In this document: positions 6,104-13,769 of the stretch, piece by piece
Numbering within the stretch: the first letter of the stretch is position 1
How the letters are laid out: every line of letters starts with the position of its first letter
From: Chloroflexota bacterium
GTDB taxonomy: Bacteria; Chloroflexota; UBA11872
Reading direction: 5' to 3'
Assembly (NCBI GenBank): GCA_026707185.1
Contig: JAPOXI010000009.1
Span: forward strand, 1-14,130
DNA: 14,130 nucleotides
Notes under the pieces: generated by a model
The model's database searches: none
What the model was told of the DNA's origin: nothing
The model's input: only the letters and a program-made list of their open reading frames with translations
Translations under genes and position numbers: made by a program

Positions 6104-7625
6104 CAACCGTCGCGCCAGGGTCCTGATGGTCCAGGGCACCTCGTCGCACGCCGGCAAGTCCGTCATTGCCACCGCGCTCTGCCGAATCTTTGCCCAGGAC
6201 GGGTACCAGGTGGCGCCGTTCAAGGCCCAGAACATGTCGCTCAACTCGTATGCCACGCCCGATGGCGGCGAAATCGGCCGATCCCAGGCCGTTCAGGCAG
6301 CGGCTGCGCTGGTCGAGCCGACCGTGGAGATGAATCCGATCCTGCTCAAGCCCGAGGCCGACAACCGCTCGCAAGTCGTGCTGCTTGGCCGGCCGCGCGC
6401 GGTCGCATCGGCACGCGAATACTATCGGCTCAAGTCCCGGTGGTGGTCCATCGTGACGGCGTCGCTCGACCGGCTCCGCGCGGAATACGACGTCGTCGTG
6501 ATCGAGGGGGCCGGAAGTCCTGCGGAGGTCAACCTCAGGCAACACGACATCGTCAACATGCGGGTGGCCCTGCACGCCAATGCGCCCGTGCTGCTCGTCG
6601 GCGATATCGACCGCGGCGGAATCTTCGCGCAACTCGTCGGAACCATGGTGCTGCTTGAACCTGAGGAACGAGCCCTCGTCTGCGGCCATGTCATCAATAA
6701 ATTTCGCGGCGATGCATCGCTTCTCACCTCAGGGCTCGATTTTCTGCACCAACGAACCGGAGTACCCGTCGCCGGCGTGGTTCCGTTCTTTACCGACATT
6801 CACGTCCCGGAAGAGGACTCGGTAGGCCTCCGGCAAGCCGCTTCACCGGGGACTGTGGACGAAATCGACGTTGCGGTCATGCGCTTGCCTCACATTTCCA
6901 ATTTCGACGACTTCGATCCGCTTCGCCATGAGCAGGGTGTTCGGATGCGTTACGTGGCCCGGGCGGCCGAGTTCGGTTCGCCCGACCTGATCGTGATCCC
7001 CGGCAGCAAGACCACCGTGGCCGACCTCCAATGGCTGCGCGCCCAGGGCTTGGCGGAGCAGATCGAGTCGGCGCGCCGCAGGCACACACCGGTGATTGGG
7101 ATTTGCGCCGGCTATCAGATGTTGGGCGTAGACCTGTTGGATCCGCACGGCGTCGAGTCGAGCCAGGCGTCGACCACAGGTCTGGGCCTGTTGCCCACCA
7201 CCACCACCTTTTTCCCCGAAAAGGCGACGCATCAAATCAAAGGACGGGTAACCGGCGGACACGGCCTGTTGCGCGATTGCCTCGGTGCCGAAGTTGTGGC
7301 CTACGAGATTCACATGGGCGCCAGCTCCACCGCCGGCATGGCAAGCCCGTTTCTGCTCGAGCAGCGCTCCAGGCGGCCGGTTAGCCTGCCCGATGGGGCC
7401 GTCGACGCCGACGGCCTCACCTTGGGAACCTATCTGCACGGTCTCTTCCACAACCAGGCCGTGCGCCGCTCGATTCTTGCCTGCGCCGGCGCACGCCGCG
7501 GGATTCGTCTGGCCTATGCGGACGACGGCCTCGACCCCAATCTCGAGTACGACAAGCTGGCAGCCTTCGTTCGTTGGCACCTTGACATAAATCTGATTCG
7601 CCAGGCCATGGGCCTCCGGCAATGA
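6096..7625 (+). CDS. cobQ: Cobyric acid synthase CobQ/CbiP (glutamine-hydrolysing)
   Basis: The enzyme uses ATP and glutamine to amidate side chains b, d, e and g of adenosylcobyrinic acid a,c-diamide, giving adenosylcobyric acid. The 509-residue length is standard. The N-terminal synthetase domain shows the nucleotide loop VQGTSSHAGKSVIATAL (12-28), FKAQNMSLNSYAT (42-54), GEIGRSQAVQAAA (58-70), VIEGAGSPAEVNL (135-147) and VGDIDRGGIFAQL (168-180). The C-terminal class I glutamine amidotransferase domain has IPGSKTTVADL (301-311), the nucleophile Cys337 in GICAGYQMLG and the catalytic-triad histidine in GTYLHGLF (His448). AAGAGG 9 nt before the ATG (6081-6086) supports the start, and the frame overlaps cobD by 8 bp. 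The stop overlaps the next ATG as ATGA. All expected catalytic residues are present. Confidence 0.96.
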   Translation: MTSNRRARVLMVQGTSSHAGKSVIATALCRIFAQDGYQVAPFKAQNMSLNSYATPDGGEIGRSQAVQAAAALVEPTVEMNPILLKPEADNRSQVVLLGRPRAVASAREYYRLKSRWWSIVTASLDRLRAEYDVVVIEGAGSPAEVNLRQHDIVNMRVALHANAPVLLVGDIDRGGIFAQLVGTMVLLEPEERALVCGHVINKFRGDASLLTSGLDFLHQRTGVPVAGVVPFFTDIHVPEEDSVGLRQAASPGTVDEIDVAVMRLPHISNFDDFDPLRHEQGVRMRYVARAAEFGSPDLIVIPGSKTTVADLQWLRAQGLAEQIESARRRHTPVIGICAGYQMLGVDLLDPHGVESSQASTTGLGLLPTTTTFFPEKATHQIKGRVTGGHGLLRDCLGAEVVAYEIHMGASSTAGMASPFLLEQRSRRPVSLPDGAVDADGLTLGTYLHGLFHNQAVRRSILACAGARRGIRLAYADDGLDPNLEYDKLAAFVRWHLDINLIRQAMGLRQ

Positions 7626-8566
7626 GACCGCCGCTGGATACGCGACGAGCCAGGCCGTCCACAACGCGCGCCGTTGCCTGGGCGCCGGGCACCTGCGGCG
7701 AACTGGCCCAGGGTCGACTGGACGGAATCGACGCAATGGTGACCTGTCCTATCGACCTCGGAGCCATCGCGACCGTTGACGTTGGGATCGGCACGGGTCG
7801 CGTCCATGCACCGGCCGGCGCTCGCAAAGCCCGCCGAGCGGTCGAGCTAGCGCTCGCGGCGCTGGAGCGACCGGATCTGGACGCCTGCCTACGGCTGGAA
7901 AGTTCGCTGCCGCGGTCCAAGGGCATGGCCAGCAGCACCGCCGACGTGTCGGCGGCCATTGCCGCGACCGCCGCGGCCCTGGACACGACGCTCTCGCCGC
8001 CACAGCAGGCTGATCTGGCGCTGGCAATCGAGCCAAGCGACGGCGTCATGCTGCCTGGCATCGCGCTCTTCGATCATCTCGGCGGTCGGATTGCCCGAAC
8101 GCTGGGGCCGCCGCCGCCGATGCGCGTGCTCGTGCTCGAGTTTTCCGACGAGGTCGACACCGAGGCTTTCAACGCGGGAAGCCGGGCCAACAGTGTTTAC
8201 CAGGACGACGGCCCCTTCCGTGAGGCGCTCGAACTCATTGCTGCGGGAATCACGAATTGCGATCCCCGGCAGATCGGCAAAGGCGCCACGCTCAGCAGCC
8301 GGGCGAATCAGGTGCTGCTCCCCAAGCCGCGTCTGCCTGATGCAATCAAGCTGGCCAGCGACGCCGGCGCGCTCGGCGTCAACGTGGCGCACAGCGGCAC
8401 CGTCATCGGGCTACTCTTCGAGGCCGACGCCGAGCGAATCGCGTGGGCCGCGCACTCCGCACGACAGCGTTTGCCGGAAATCGTGGCGATTCACGACTGC
8501 CGAATGATCGGCGGTGGCGCCGTTGTGCATCCAGGCACGCGACGGTCGGCGGCTACCATCGCCTGA
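7622..8566 (+). CDS. pduX: L-threonine kinase, PduX-like GHMP kinase
   Basis: PduX phosphorylates L-threonine to L-threonine-O-3-phosphate, the substrate of the CobD decarboxylase two genes upstream. This 314-residue protein starts with the family signature WAPGTCGELAQG (20-31) and VTCPIDLGA (40-48). The GHMP ATP-binding motif is LPRSKGMASSTADVS (96-110), and the C-terminal small-domain glycine stretch VAHSGTVIGLLF (255-266) is in place. The ATG overlaps the cobQ stop (ATGA, 7622-7625), so the reading start is well fixed and translation is probably coupled. Other GHMP kinases such as homoserine kinase share the fold, but the APGTCGEL...TCPI pattern and the neighbours point to PduX. About 70 bp separate it from the following gene. 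Confidence 0.88.
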   Translation: MRPPLDTRRARPSTTRAVAWAPGTCGELAQGRLDGIDAMVTCPIDLGAIATVDVGIGTGRVHAPAGARKARRAVELALAALERPDLDACLRLESSLPRSKGMASSTADVSAAIAATAAALDTTLSPPQQADLALAIEPSDGVMLPGIALFDHLGGRIARTLGPPPPMRVLVLEFSDEVDTEAFNAGSRANSVYQDDGPFREALELIAAGITNCDPRQIGKGATLSSRANQVLLPKPRLPDAIKLASDAGALGVNVAHSGTVIGLLFEADAERIAWAAHSARQRLPEIVAIHDCRMIGGGAVVHPGTRRSAATIA

Positions 8567-8625
8567 CCGCAGTCCGGCGTTGCGGATTCGATTCAGCCGC
8601 CGGGGCCCGGACGGCAATAGAAGTC

Positions 8626-8629
8626 GAGG
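8626..8629 (+). promoter_or_regulatory. Ribosome binding site deciding the propeller gene start
   Basis: GAGG lies 7 nt upstream of the GTG at 8637, with a second purine run (AGGAA) in between. It supports GTG 8637 over the upstream in-frame ATG at 8514, which lies inside pduX and would add an Arg-rich leader unlike the domain that follows. Confidence 0.65.
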
Positions 8630-8636
8630 CAGGAAC

Positions 8637-10106
8637 GTGACAGGCCACGCGAGCGACCCAATCGATCTCGGCACTCGAAAGCATCTCTTTATCGACCTCT
8701 CGCTTATCGATCAAGCTGACGATGTGTCGCTGCGAGTGAATCCGCCGGTTGTGGGTGGGGTGGCCATTCACCGGGATCGGGCCTGGGAGCACCACATCCA
8801 CTTCATGAATTCCGTAATCGACGACGGCGGTCTGGCCCGAATGTGGTACGCGTCCAGCAACATGGGTGCCGGCAATCTCCACTCGTATCGCTGGGGATAT
8901 GCCGAGTCGCTGGACGGCGTCCATTGGCGAAAGCCGGATCTCGGACTCGTTGAACTCAACGGCGTCCGCTCAAACAACCTCCTTCCAGGGGTGCCGGGGA
9001 GCGTCTTGCAGGACCCCACGGCTCCTCCGGAGGAGCGCTACAAGGGGTATTGGCTCAACTGGGATCCGGACCTCGGTCCACTCGGATTCGGCTATTCCGT
9101 GTCGCCCGACGGCCTTCGGTTCACCTGGAAAGGCGGAAACGGCGTCGCGCTGCACGGTGACTCGCAGAACCAGGTCTTCTGGGATGAGCGGATCGGACGT
9201 TACGTGGCGTATTTCCGCAGCTGGGTCCCTGCCGGGCGCGACGGGCAGTCGCTGGGCGGCAACGGGCCCTGGAGGCGTGCGGTCGCGCGATGGGAGACCG
9301 ATGACCTCACGTCGCGGGATGGGTGGCAGCTCACCGATACGCCGGTTGATGTTCGTGGCCCGCGACTCACCGGCGAGCTTCCCACGGTGCTCGCGCTCGA
9401 CGAGCAGGACCCGCCTGACATGGACATCTACACGCCCTCGATCGTCAAGTACCCGGGGGCCGATGACGTCTACATCTCGACGTTCTCGGTTTACCGGCAC
9501 TTCACCGAGGCCGAAATCCTCGACGCGGAGACGCGCCGGAACGACGGCTTGATGGAGATTCAACTGGCCGTCAGCCGCGACGGGATCACCTGGAAACGAC
9601 CGGACCGTCGACCCTATGTCCGTATCGATCCCGACGGACCACGATCCAGGATGCTCTATTCGGCGCTCGGCCTGGTCATTCGGGACCGCTCGATCTACCA
9701 GTACGCGACCGCCTACGACCAGTCGCATGGGCTCAAGCGCAGGAACAACCCGGCTGGCCAGGTCATTTGGACCCGGCAGCGCCTGGACGGCTTCGTCAGC
9801 GCCGAGGCGGCCTACGGCGGCGGCCAGCTGATCACCAAGCCCCTCGCCTTCTCGGGCACTCGCCTGGAGCTCAATGTCGATGCATCCGCCAGCGGCGACG
9901 TGCGGATTGAGTTGCAGGACTCGGAGGGCCGAGGCATCGAGGGATACACGCTGGACAAGTGCGACCGGGTGCTTGGCAACCACATACGGCACGTCGTGAC
10001 CTGGGCTGGCAACGAACGGCTGCCGGCAACCAACGGCCAGCCCGTGCGCCTGCGGATTGCCATGCGCGGTGCGCGGCTATACGCCCTGCAGTTCGTGGCT
10101 GCCTAA
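8637..10106 (+). CDS. Five-bladed beta-propeller, GH32/GH43-like protein of unknown specificity
   Basis: From the GTG this protein has 489 residues and no signal peptide, so it is probably cytoplasmic. The opening HLFIDLSLIDQADDVSLRVN (16-35), then AWEHH (49-53) and LARMWYASS (66-74) match the type of glycosyl-hydrolase-like propeller common in planctomycetes and other environmental bacteria. A short motif of the form S-x-D-G-x-x-W or close recurs at 91-97 (SLDGVHW), 156-164 (SPDGLRFTW) and 313-319 (SRDGITW), as expected for repeated blades. Aspartates in WDPDLGP, FWDERIG and DMDIYTPSIV are candidate active-site residues. The last hundred residues (about 400-489) look like an all-beta sandwich (LELNVDASASGDVRIELQDS). 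The family resemblance is from pattern only and no substrate can be named. It follows pduX by 70 bp on the same strand, but nothing links it to cobalamin chemistry. Confidence 0.72.
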   Translation: MTGHASDPIDLGTRKHLFIDLSLIDQADDVSLRVNPPVVGGVAIHRDRAWEHHIHFMNSVIDDGGLARMWYASSNMGAGNLHSYRWGYAESLDGVHWRKPDLGLVELNGVRSNNLLPGVPGSVLQDPTAPPEERYKGYWLNWDPDLGPLGFGYSVSPDGLRFTWKGGNGVALHGDSQNQVFWDERIGRYVAYFRSWVPAGRDGQSLGGNGPWRRAVARWETDDLTSRDGWQLTDTPVDVRGPRLTGELPTVLALDEQDPPDMDIYTPSIVKYPGADDVYISTFSVYRHFTEAEILDAETRRNDGLMEIQLAVSRDGITWKRPDRRPYVRIDPDGPRSRMLYSALGLVIRDRSIYQYATAYDQSHGLKRRNNPAGQVIWTRQRLDGFVSAEAAYGGGQLITKPLAFSGTRLELNVDASASGDVRIELQDSEGRGIEGYTLDKCDRVLGNHIRHVVTWAGNERLPATNGQPVRLRIAMRGARLYALQFVAA

Positions 10107-10136
10107 CCGAGAGCCGCCCGCTTCGCACCGGCTCGG
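10107..10136. terminator. Possible bidirectional terminator hairpin
   Basis: Between the convergent propeller and cobU genes, CCGAG-AG-CCG (10107-10116) can pair with CGGCTCGG (10129-10136) as an eight-pair stem with a 2-nt bulge and a 12-nt loop. It begins right after the propeller's TAA. There is no T tract on either side, so intrinsic termination would be weak. Confidence 0.35.
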
Positions 10137-10156
10137 CGCGGTCACCCGCCGACGCC

Positions 10157-10708
10157 TCATCGGTTCTTGAGGCCGCGCGCCTTTAGATTCACCGGCAACC
10201 CCGCAAACACCACGAACACGTCGTCCGCCGCGGCGGCAACCTGCTGGTTGACTCGCCCCAGCGCATCCGCATAATCGCGTCCCAGCCTGGTTGCCGGTAT
10301 AACGCCAAGCCCGACTTCGTTGCTGACGACGATCCAGGAAGCATCGCCCCGCTCGTAGAGGTCGATGAGGCCACGGGCCTGCGCCTGGATGTGGTCCGGC
10401 GTCGCCTCGTGATCCGGGTCCTGGAGCAGCAGGTTGCTCACCCACAGCGTCAGGCAGTCGATCAGCACGGTGTCAAAGTCCGGCACGAGCGGCGTAAGAG
10501 CTGTGACAAGGTCGACGGGTTCTTCCAACGTTGCCCAGTCCGTCGGACGCTCCGCCCGGTGCGCCGCGATGCGAGCGGCCATCTCGCTGTCGCCGGCCTC
10601 GGCCGTGGCCACGAACAGCACCCGGCCGCTCTCGCCCGCCAACTCCTGCGCGTAGCGGCTCTTGCCGGCGCGAACGCCGCCCAGCACCAGGGTCAGACGC
10701 CGGCTCAT
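10157..10708 (-). CDS. cobU: Adenosylcobinamide kinase / guanylyltransferase CobU
   Basis: This bifunctional enzyme phosphorylates adenosylcobinamide and transfers GMP to give adenosylcobinamide-GDP, the substrate of CobS. The 183-residue length from the ATG at 10708 fits the family. The nucleotide loop is LVLGGVRAGKSRYAQ (7-21). The histidine expected to carry GMP (His46 in Salmonella CobU) corresponds to His50 in ARIAAHRAERP (45-55). Further conserved parts are VLIDCLTLWVSNLLLQD and IVVSNEVGLGVIPATRLGRD, and near the C-terminus FAGLPVNLK. The frame is open upstream to 11083, but that extension lies inside the phosphatase gene. The ATG overlapping the phosphatase stop as ATGA, just before the nucleotide loop, is the right start. 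It is the last gene of the minus-strand cobalamin operon. Confidence 0.95.
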   Translation of the reverse strand: MSRRLTLVLGGVRAGKSRYAQELAGESGRVLFVATAEAGDSEMAARIAAHRAERPTDWATLEEPVDLVTALTPLVPDFDTVLIDCLTLWVSNLLLQDPDHEATPDHIQAQARGLIDLYERGDASWIVVSNEVGLGVIPATRLGRDYADALGRVNQQVAAAADDVFVVFAGLPVNLKARGLKNR

Positions 10709-11343
10709 GCGCAGTCGGAGTTGCCGACGTCCGCCAGGTGGCTCGTGTCGTTCCATGACGCCAGCACGCGGCTGCCGTCGTGATCGTTGACAATCGCGAG
10801 CGCGGTGTTGTCGACGTGAAACTTCCAGAAGTCGGTGTCGGCCAGGTCCAGCAGGCAGACCACAAGGGCGCGCAGAGTGCCGCCATGCGCCACGACCAGG
10901 ATGTTTTCTCCGGCGTCGAGGCTCGCGCTCGTGCGCCTGATGAAGCGGCCTACCCGCTGGAGCGCATCGATGGCGCTCTCGCCGCCTGGTGCTGACCATC
11001 CCATGTTGCCTCCGGCCTCGATTCGCTCGGCGAGCAATCCCGGATGGCGCGTCTCGATTTCCTCCAGCGTCAGCCCTTCCCATTCGCCGCCCGAGAATTC
11101 GCGAAGGTCCGAATCGGGGGTGAACGCAAGGTCGCGGCCGTCGGCGATGATCTGAGCAGTCTCTGCCGCACGCGCCAGGTCGCTGGTGTAGATGGCCGAA
11201 AACTCAACACGCCGCAGCCGCCCGGCCAACCGGGTTGCCTGGCGGCGGCCTTCGGCGTTCAGCGGCACTCCCAGGTGCCCTTGCATCCGGCCCGTTCGAT
11301 TCCACTCCGTCTCGCCGTGTCGCACGAGATACCAGGTGCCCAT
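10705..11343 (-). CDS. cobC: Histidine phosphatase, CobC-like (alpha-ribazole phosphatase)
   Basis: This 212-residue protein of the phosphoglycerate-mutase-like histidine phosphatase superfamily has the phosphoaccepting motif LVRHGETEWN (6-15, His9), YTSDLARAAETA (52-63), the acid residue in REFSGGEWEG (81-90) and the second histidine in VVAHGGTLRAL (150-160, His153). In cobalamin synthesis CobC removes the phosphate from alpha-ribazole phosphate or adenosylcobalamin phosphate. Sequence alone cannot tell CobC from other small phosphatases of this family. Its position between cobS and cobU, with a 10-bp gap from cobS and a 4-bp overlap with cobU, makes the CobC role likely. The ATG at 11343 begins immediately before the first beta strand. 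Confidence 0.85.
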   Translation of the reverse strand: MGTWYLVRHGETEWNRTGRMQGHLGVPLNAEGRRQATRLAGRLRRVEFSAIYTSDLARAAETAQIIADGRDLAFTPDSDLREFSGGEWEGLTLEEIETRHPGLLAERIEAGGNMGWSAPGGESAIDALQRVGRFIRRTSASLDAGENILVVAHGGTLRALVVCLLDLADTDFWKFHVDNTALAIVNDHDGSRVLASWNDTSHLADVGNSDCA

Positions 11344-11353
11344 GTCTGTGCGC

Positions 11354-12115
11354 CTACCAGAACGGTGCGCCGGTAAGCCCCGGCGACAGCTGAATCAGGA
11401 TAAGCCCGGCCAGCAGGACCGTGACCTCCGCAACCTCGTTGGTCGCGCCGTACGTGTCGCCCGTCATGCCGCCGAGCAGTCGTCTGAACCAGAGTCCAAG
11501 CCCCAGGCCAACGACTGTTGCGATCGCCAGCAACAGCAGCCCGGCGATCCCGAAGAACAGTCCGCCAACGACGACGGCCGTCAGGAAGGCGAAGGCGAGT
11601 TGCCGCCAACTGGCCCAGACCTGAAACGCCGTTCCGAGTCCCTGCGATCGCGCGTATGGGAAAAAGGCCATCGTGGCGACCATGGCAAAGCGCGACAGGC
11701 TCGGAAAGAGCACCAGGAGGCCCAATCGTTCAGCTTCAGGGATGCCCGCCAGCAGCGTCCACTTCAGCAGCAAAAGGCAGGCGCCGCCGATCACGGCGAA
11801 GGCCCCGACGTGCGAATCCCGAAGAATGGCGAGGCGCGACTCCCGGTCGCGGCCGCCCAGCAGGCCGTCGCAAGCGTCCAGGAATCCTTCCGTGTGCAGG
11901 GCGCGGGTCAGCACCAGCAGCGCCGCGACGAGCAGCGCACCGACCACGGGCGGCGGTAGGACCAGGCTGGCTGCAAGATCAAGCCCCGCCAGGATCCCGC
12001 CAAGACCGAGACCGACTAACGGAAAATAGGCCCTGGCGGGAGCCATTGGCCCGGAGTGATCCGGCGCCACCGGCAACACCGTCAGGAAACTGATGGCCAG
12101 CCGCAAGCTCTTCAC
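11354..12115 (-). CDS. cobS: Adenosylcobinamide-GDP ribazoletransferase CobS (cobalamin synthase)
   Basis: CobS joins adenosylcobinamide-GDP to alpha-ribazole or its phosphate, closing the nucleotide loop. It is an inner-membrane protein. The 253-residue length is normal. The start RLAISFLTVLPV (5-16) is typical, followed by YFPLVGLGLGGILAGLDL (30-47), the conserved acidic motif HTEGFLDACDGLLGGRDRES (74-93), the linked LAILRDSHVGAFAVIGG (96-112), and a later GDTYGATNEVAEV segment that matches the family GD.. element. Most of the rest is hydrophobic, suggesting five to seven membrane spans. The GTG at 12115 overlaps the cobT stop as GTGA, fixing the start and suggesting coupled translation. 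Confidence 0.95.
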   Translation of the reverse strand: MKSLRLAISFLTVLPVAPDHSGPMAPARAYFPLVGLGLGGILAGLDLAASLVLPPPVVGALLVAALLVLTRALHTEGFLDACDGLLGGRDRESRLAILRDSHVGAFAVIGGACLLLLKWTLLAGIPEAERLGLLVLFPSLSRFAMVATMAFFPYARSQGLGTAFQVWASWRQLAFAFLTAVVVGGLFFGIAGLLLLAIATVVGLGLGLWFRRLLGGMTGDTYGATNEVAEVTVLLAGLILIQLSPGLTGAPFW

Positions 12116-13191
12116 GTGGACGCTTCGGTGGGATCCGTAGGCGCCCGGTCCGAAACTCCGGCCTCCTCAAAGGTGGCCATGTCAGACAGGCAGGCCGCGG
12201 CGATTTCAACCAGTCCCGTCGCCAGCAGGGCCCCCGTCCCCTCACCCAGCCGCATGTCCAGATCCAGCAGGGGCTGCAATCCAAGGTGATTCAGAGCGAT
12301 TCGGTGGCCCGGTTCGGCCGACCGGTGACCCGCGATCAGGTAATCCAGGACCGTTGGACAAAGGCTCTGCGCGATCAGTCCGGCCGCGCCGGACACGAAG
12401 CCGTCCAGCATCACGGCCCGCCGAGCCAGCGCCCCGCCCAGCACCACGCCCGCCAGCACCCCGATCTCGAAGCCACCAACCGTGCGCAGAACATCTACCC
12501 CATCAGCGGCGTGTGGCCGATTCACATCCAGAGCGCGTTCCACGCAGGCGACTTTGTGCTCGAGTTCCAGGTCGGATCGACCCGTGCCCCGCCCGGTCGT
12601 CAGCCGCGCCGGCGCCCCGGTCAGCGCGGCGGTAATCGCGCTCGCGGCCGTGGTGTTGCCGATGCCCATGTCTCCTGTGGCGATGACGTGCGCGCCCGCT
12701 TCGGCGGCGTCCAGGGCGAAGCCGACACCGGCCGAAATGCAGGCTTCCGCCTGTTCACGAGTCATGGCCGGCCCTTGCGTCATGTCGCGGGTGCCGCGTC
12801 CGGCCGACACGACGCGCAAATCCGGATGCGCCGGCAGCGGCGTGGCGACGCCGGCGTCAACAATGATCAGACTCGCCCCGCGACCTCGCGCCATCACGCT
12901 AACTGCCGCCCCACCGGCCAGGAAGTTCAGCACCATCTGGGCGGTTACCGCTTGGGGATAGCCGGTCACCCCTTGTGCGACGACCCCGTGGTCGGCGGCC
13001 GCCACGATGACCGTAGTGTTCCGCGCGGTCGGTTGCTCGGTTCCGAAGATGCCGGCCAATTGAATGGCGATCTCTTCCAGCCGGCCCAAACTGCCCGGCG
13101 GCTTGGTCAACCGCTGCTGACGCCGAATCGCCGCCCGCTTTGCCTCGGCGTCAGCCGGACGAATTCCGGCGACAACCTCGTCGAGTCGCAC
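12112..13191 (-). CDS. cobT: Nicotinate-nucleotide:dimethylbenzimidazole phosphoribosyltransferase CobT
   Basis: CobT activates the lower ligand by transferring ribose phosphate from nicotinate mononucleotide to dimethylbenzimidazole, giving alpha-ribazole phosphate. The 359-residue protein shows all main blocks: RLTKPPGSLGRLEEIA (27-42), VAAADHGVVAQGVTGYP (63-79), the glycine-rich ATGDMGIGNTTAASA (171-185), TTGRGTG (198-204), and DMRLGEGTGALLA (312-324), which holds the catalytic base Glu317, the same number as in Salmonella CobT. The GTG at 13191 lies 2 bp after the cobO stop. The enzyme accepts other bases in some bacteria, so the actual lower ligand of this organism is open. DMB synthesis genes are not in the window. 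Confidence 0.96.
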   Translation of the reverse strand: MRLDEVVAGIRPADAEAKRAAIRRQQRLTKPPGSLGRLEEIAIQLAGIFGTEQPTARNTTVIVAAADHGVVAQGVTGYPQAVTAQMVLNFLAGGAAVSVMARGRGASLIIVDAGVATPLPAHPDLRVVSAGRGTRDMTQGPAMTREQAEACISAGVGFALDAAEAGAHVIATGDMGIGNTTAASAITAALTGAPARLTTGRGTGRSDLELEHKVACVERALDVNRPHAADGVDVLRTVGGFEIGVLAGVVLGGALARRAVMLDGFVSGAAGLIAQSLCPTVLDYLIAGHRSAEPGHRIALNHLGLQPLLDLDMRLGEGTGALLATGLVEIAAACLSDMATFEEAGVSDRAPTDPTEAST

Positions 13192-13193
13192 GC

Positions 13194-13769
13194 CTAGAAC
13201 TCAATCCCCCGTTGCGCGCGGATGCCCTGTTCCCGATATGGGTGCTTGATCATCTTCATCTCGGTCACCAGGTCCGCGCAGTCAATCAGTTCCTGCGGCG
13301 CATACCGTCCGGTGATGATCACGTGCAGCGGCGACGGCCGCGCCTTCAGCGTCTCCACCACGTCCTCCACCGGCACCCATCCGTAGTGCATGGCGTAGGT
13401 GAACTCGTCCAGCACGATGATGTCTTCGTCACCCTTGAGAATCGCTTCCTTGCAGTTGTCCCACTGCTCCACCGCCAGCGCCGCCGTCCGGTCCATGTCC
13501 TTGGACAGCCACGTAAACCCGTCGCCCAGTGCCTCGATCGGGATTTCAAGCCGCATGGCCGCCCGGTGTTCGCCGAACGTTGCGGTCGTGTGCTTGATGA
13601 ACTGGAACATCCGGATCTTGAAATCCCGACCCCACGCCCGAAAAATCACCCCCAGCGCCGCCGTCGTCTTCCCCTTACCCTCCCCTGTGTTCACGATGAC
13701 CAGACCATGACGCCGGCGCGGGCGCTTGGGTACCTCGGCGGGTCGTGTTCCAGGCTCCCGAGTGCTCAT
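13194..13769 (-). CDS. cobO: Corrinoid adenosyltransferase CobO/BtuR (CobA type)
   Basis: This enzyme transfers the adenosyl group from ATP to the cob(I) corrinoid (cobyrinic a,c-diamide, cobinamide or cobalamin). The 191-residue length and motif order fit the CobA/CobO/BtuR family rather than PduO or EutT. After a basic N-terminal tail comes the nucleotide loop GLVIVNTGEGKGKTTAALG (22-40), then FKIRMFQFIKHT, and the Walker-B-like IIVLDEFTYAMHYGW. The conserved end is VTEMKMIKHPYREQGIRAQR GIEF, where KHPY..GI.AQRGIEF is diagnostic. The ATG overlaps the stop of the ABC ATPase gene (ATGA), and cobT starts 2 bp after its stop. It can act both in synthesis and in salvage of imported corrinoids. 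Confidence 0.96.
   Translation of the reverse strand: MSTREPGTRPAEVPKRPRRRHGLVIVNTGEGKGKTTAALGVIFRAWGRDFKIRMFQFIKHTTATFGEHRAAMRLEIPIEALGDGFTWLSKDMDRTAALAVEQWDNCKEAILKGDEDIIVLDEFTYAMHYGWVPVEDVVETLKARPSPLHVIITGRYAPQELIDCADLVTEMKMIKHPYREQGIRAQRGIEF

Noticed and set aside
6843..7736. 297-codon minus-strand frame opposite cobQ
   Set aside because: It is antisense to cobQ, whose amidotransferase residues are all intact; the antisense translation shows no domain.
8514..8636. ATG start at 8514 for the propeller protein
   Set aside because: The extra 41 residues overlap pduX, are Arg/Ser-rich without domain character, and the GTG at 8637 has a good ribosome binding site.
10709..11083. Upstream extension of the CobU frame
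   Set aside because: It is an Arg/Gly-rich shadow of the histidine phosphatase gene; the P-loop starts right after the ATG at 10708, which overlaps the phosphatase stop.
12286..13197. 303-codon plus-strand frame opposite cobT
   Set aside because: It is antisense to a fully conserved cobT; the His/Arg/Gln-rich translation is typical of a GC-rich shadow frame.
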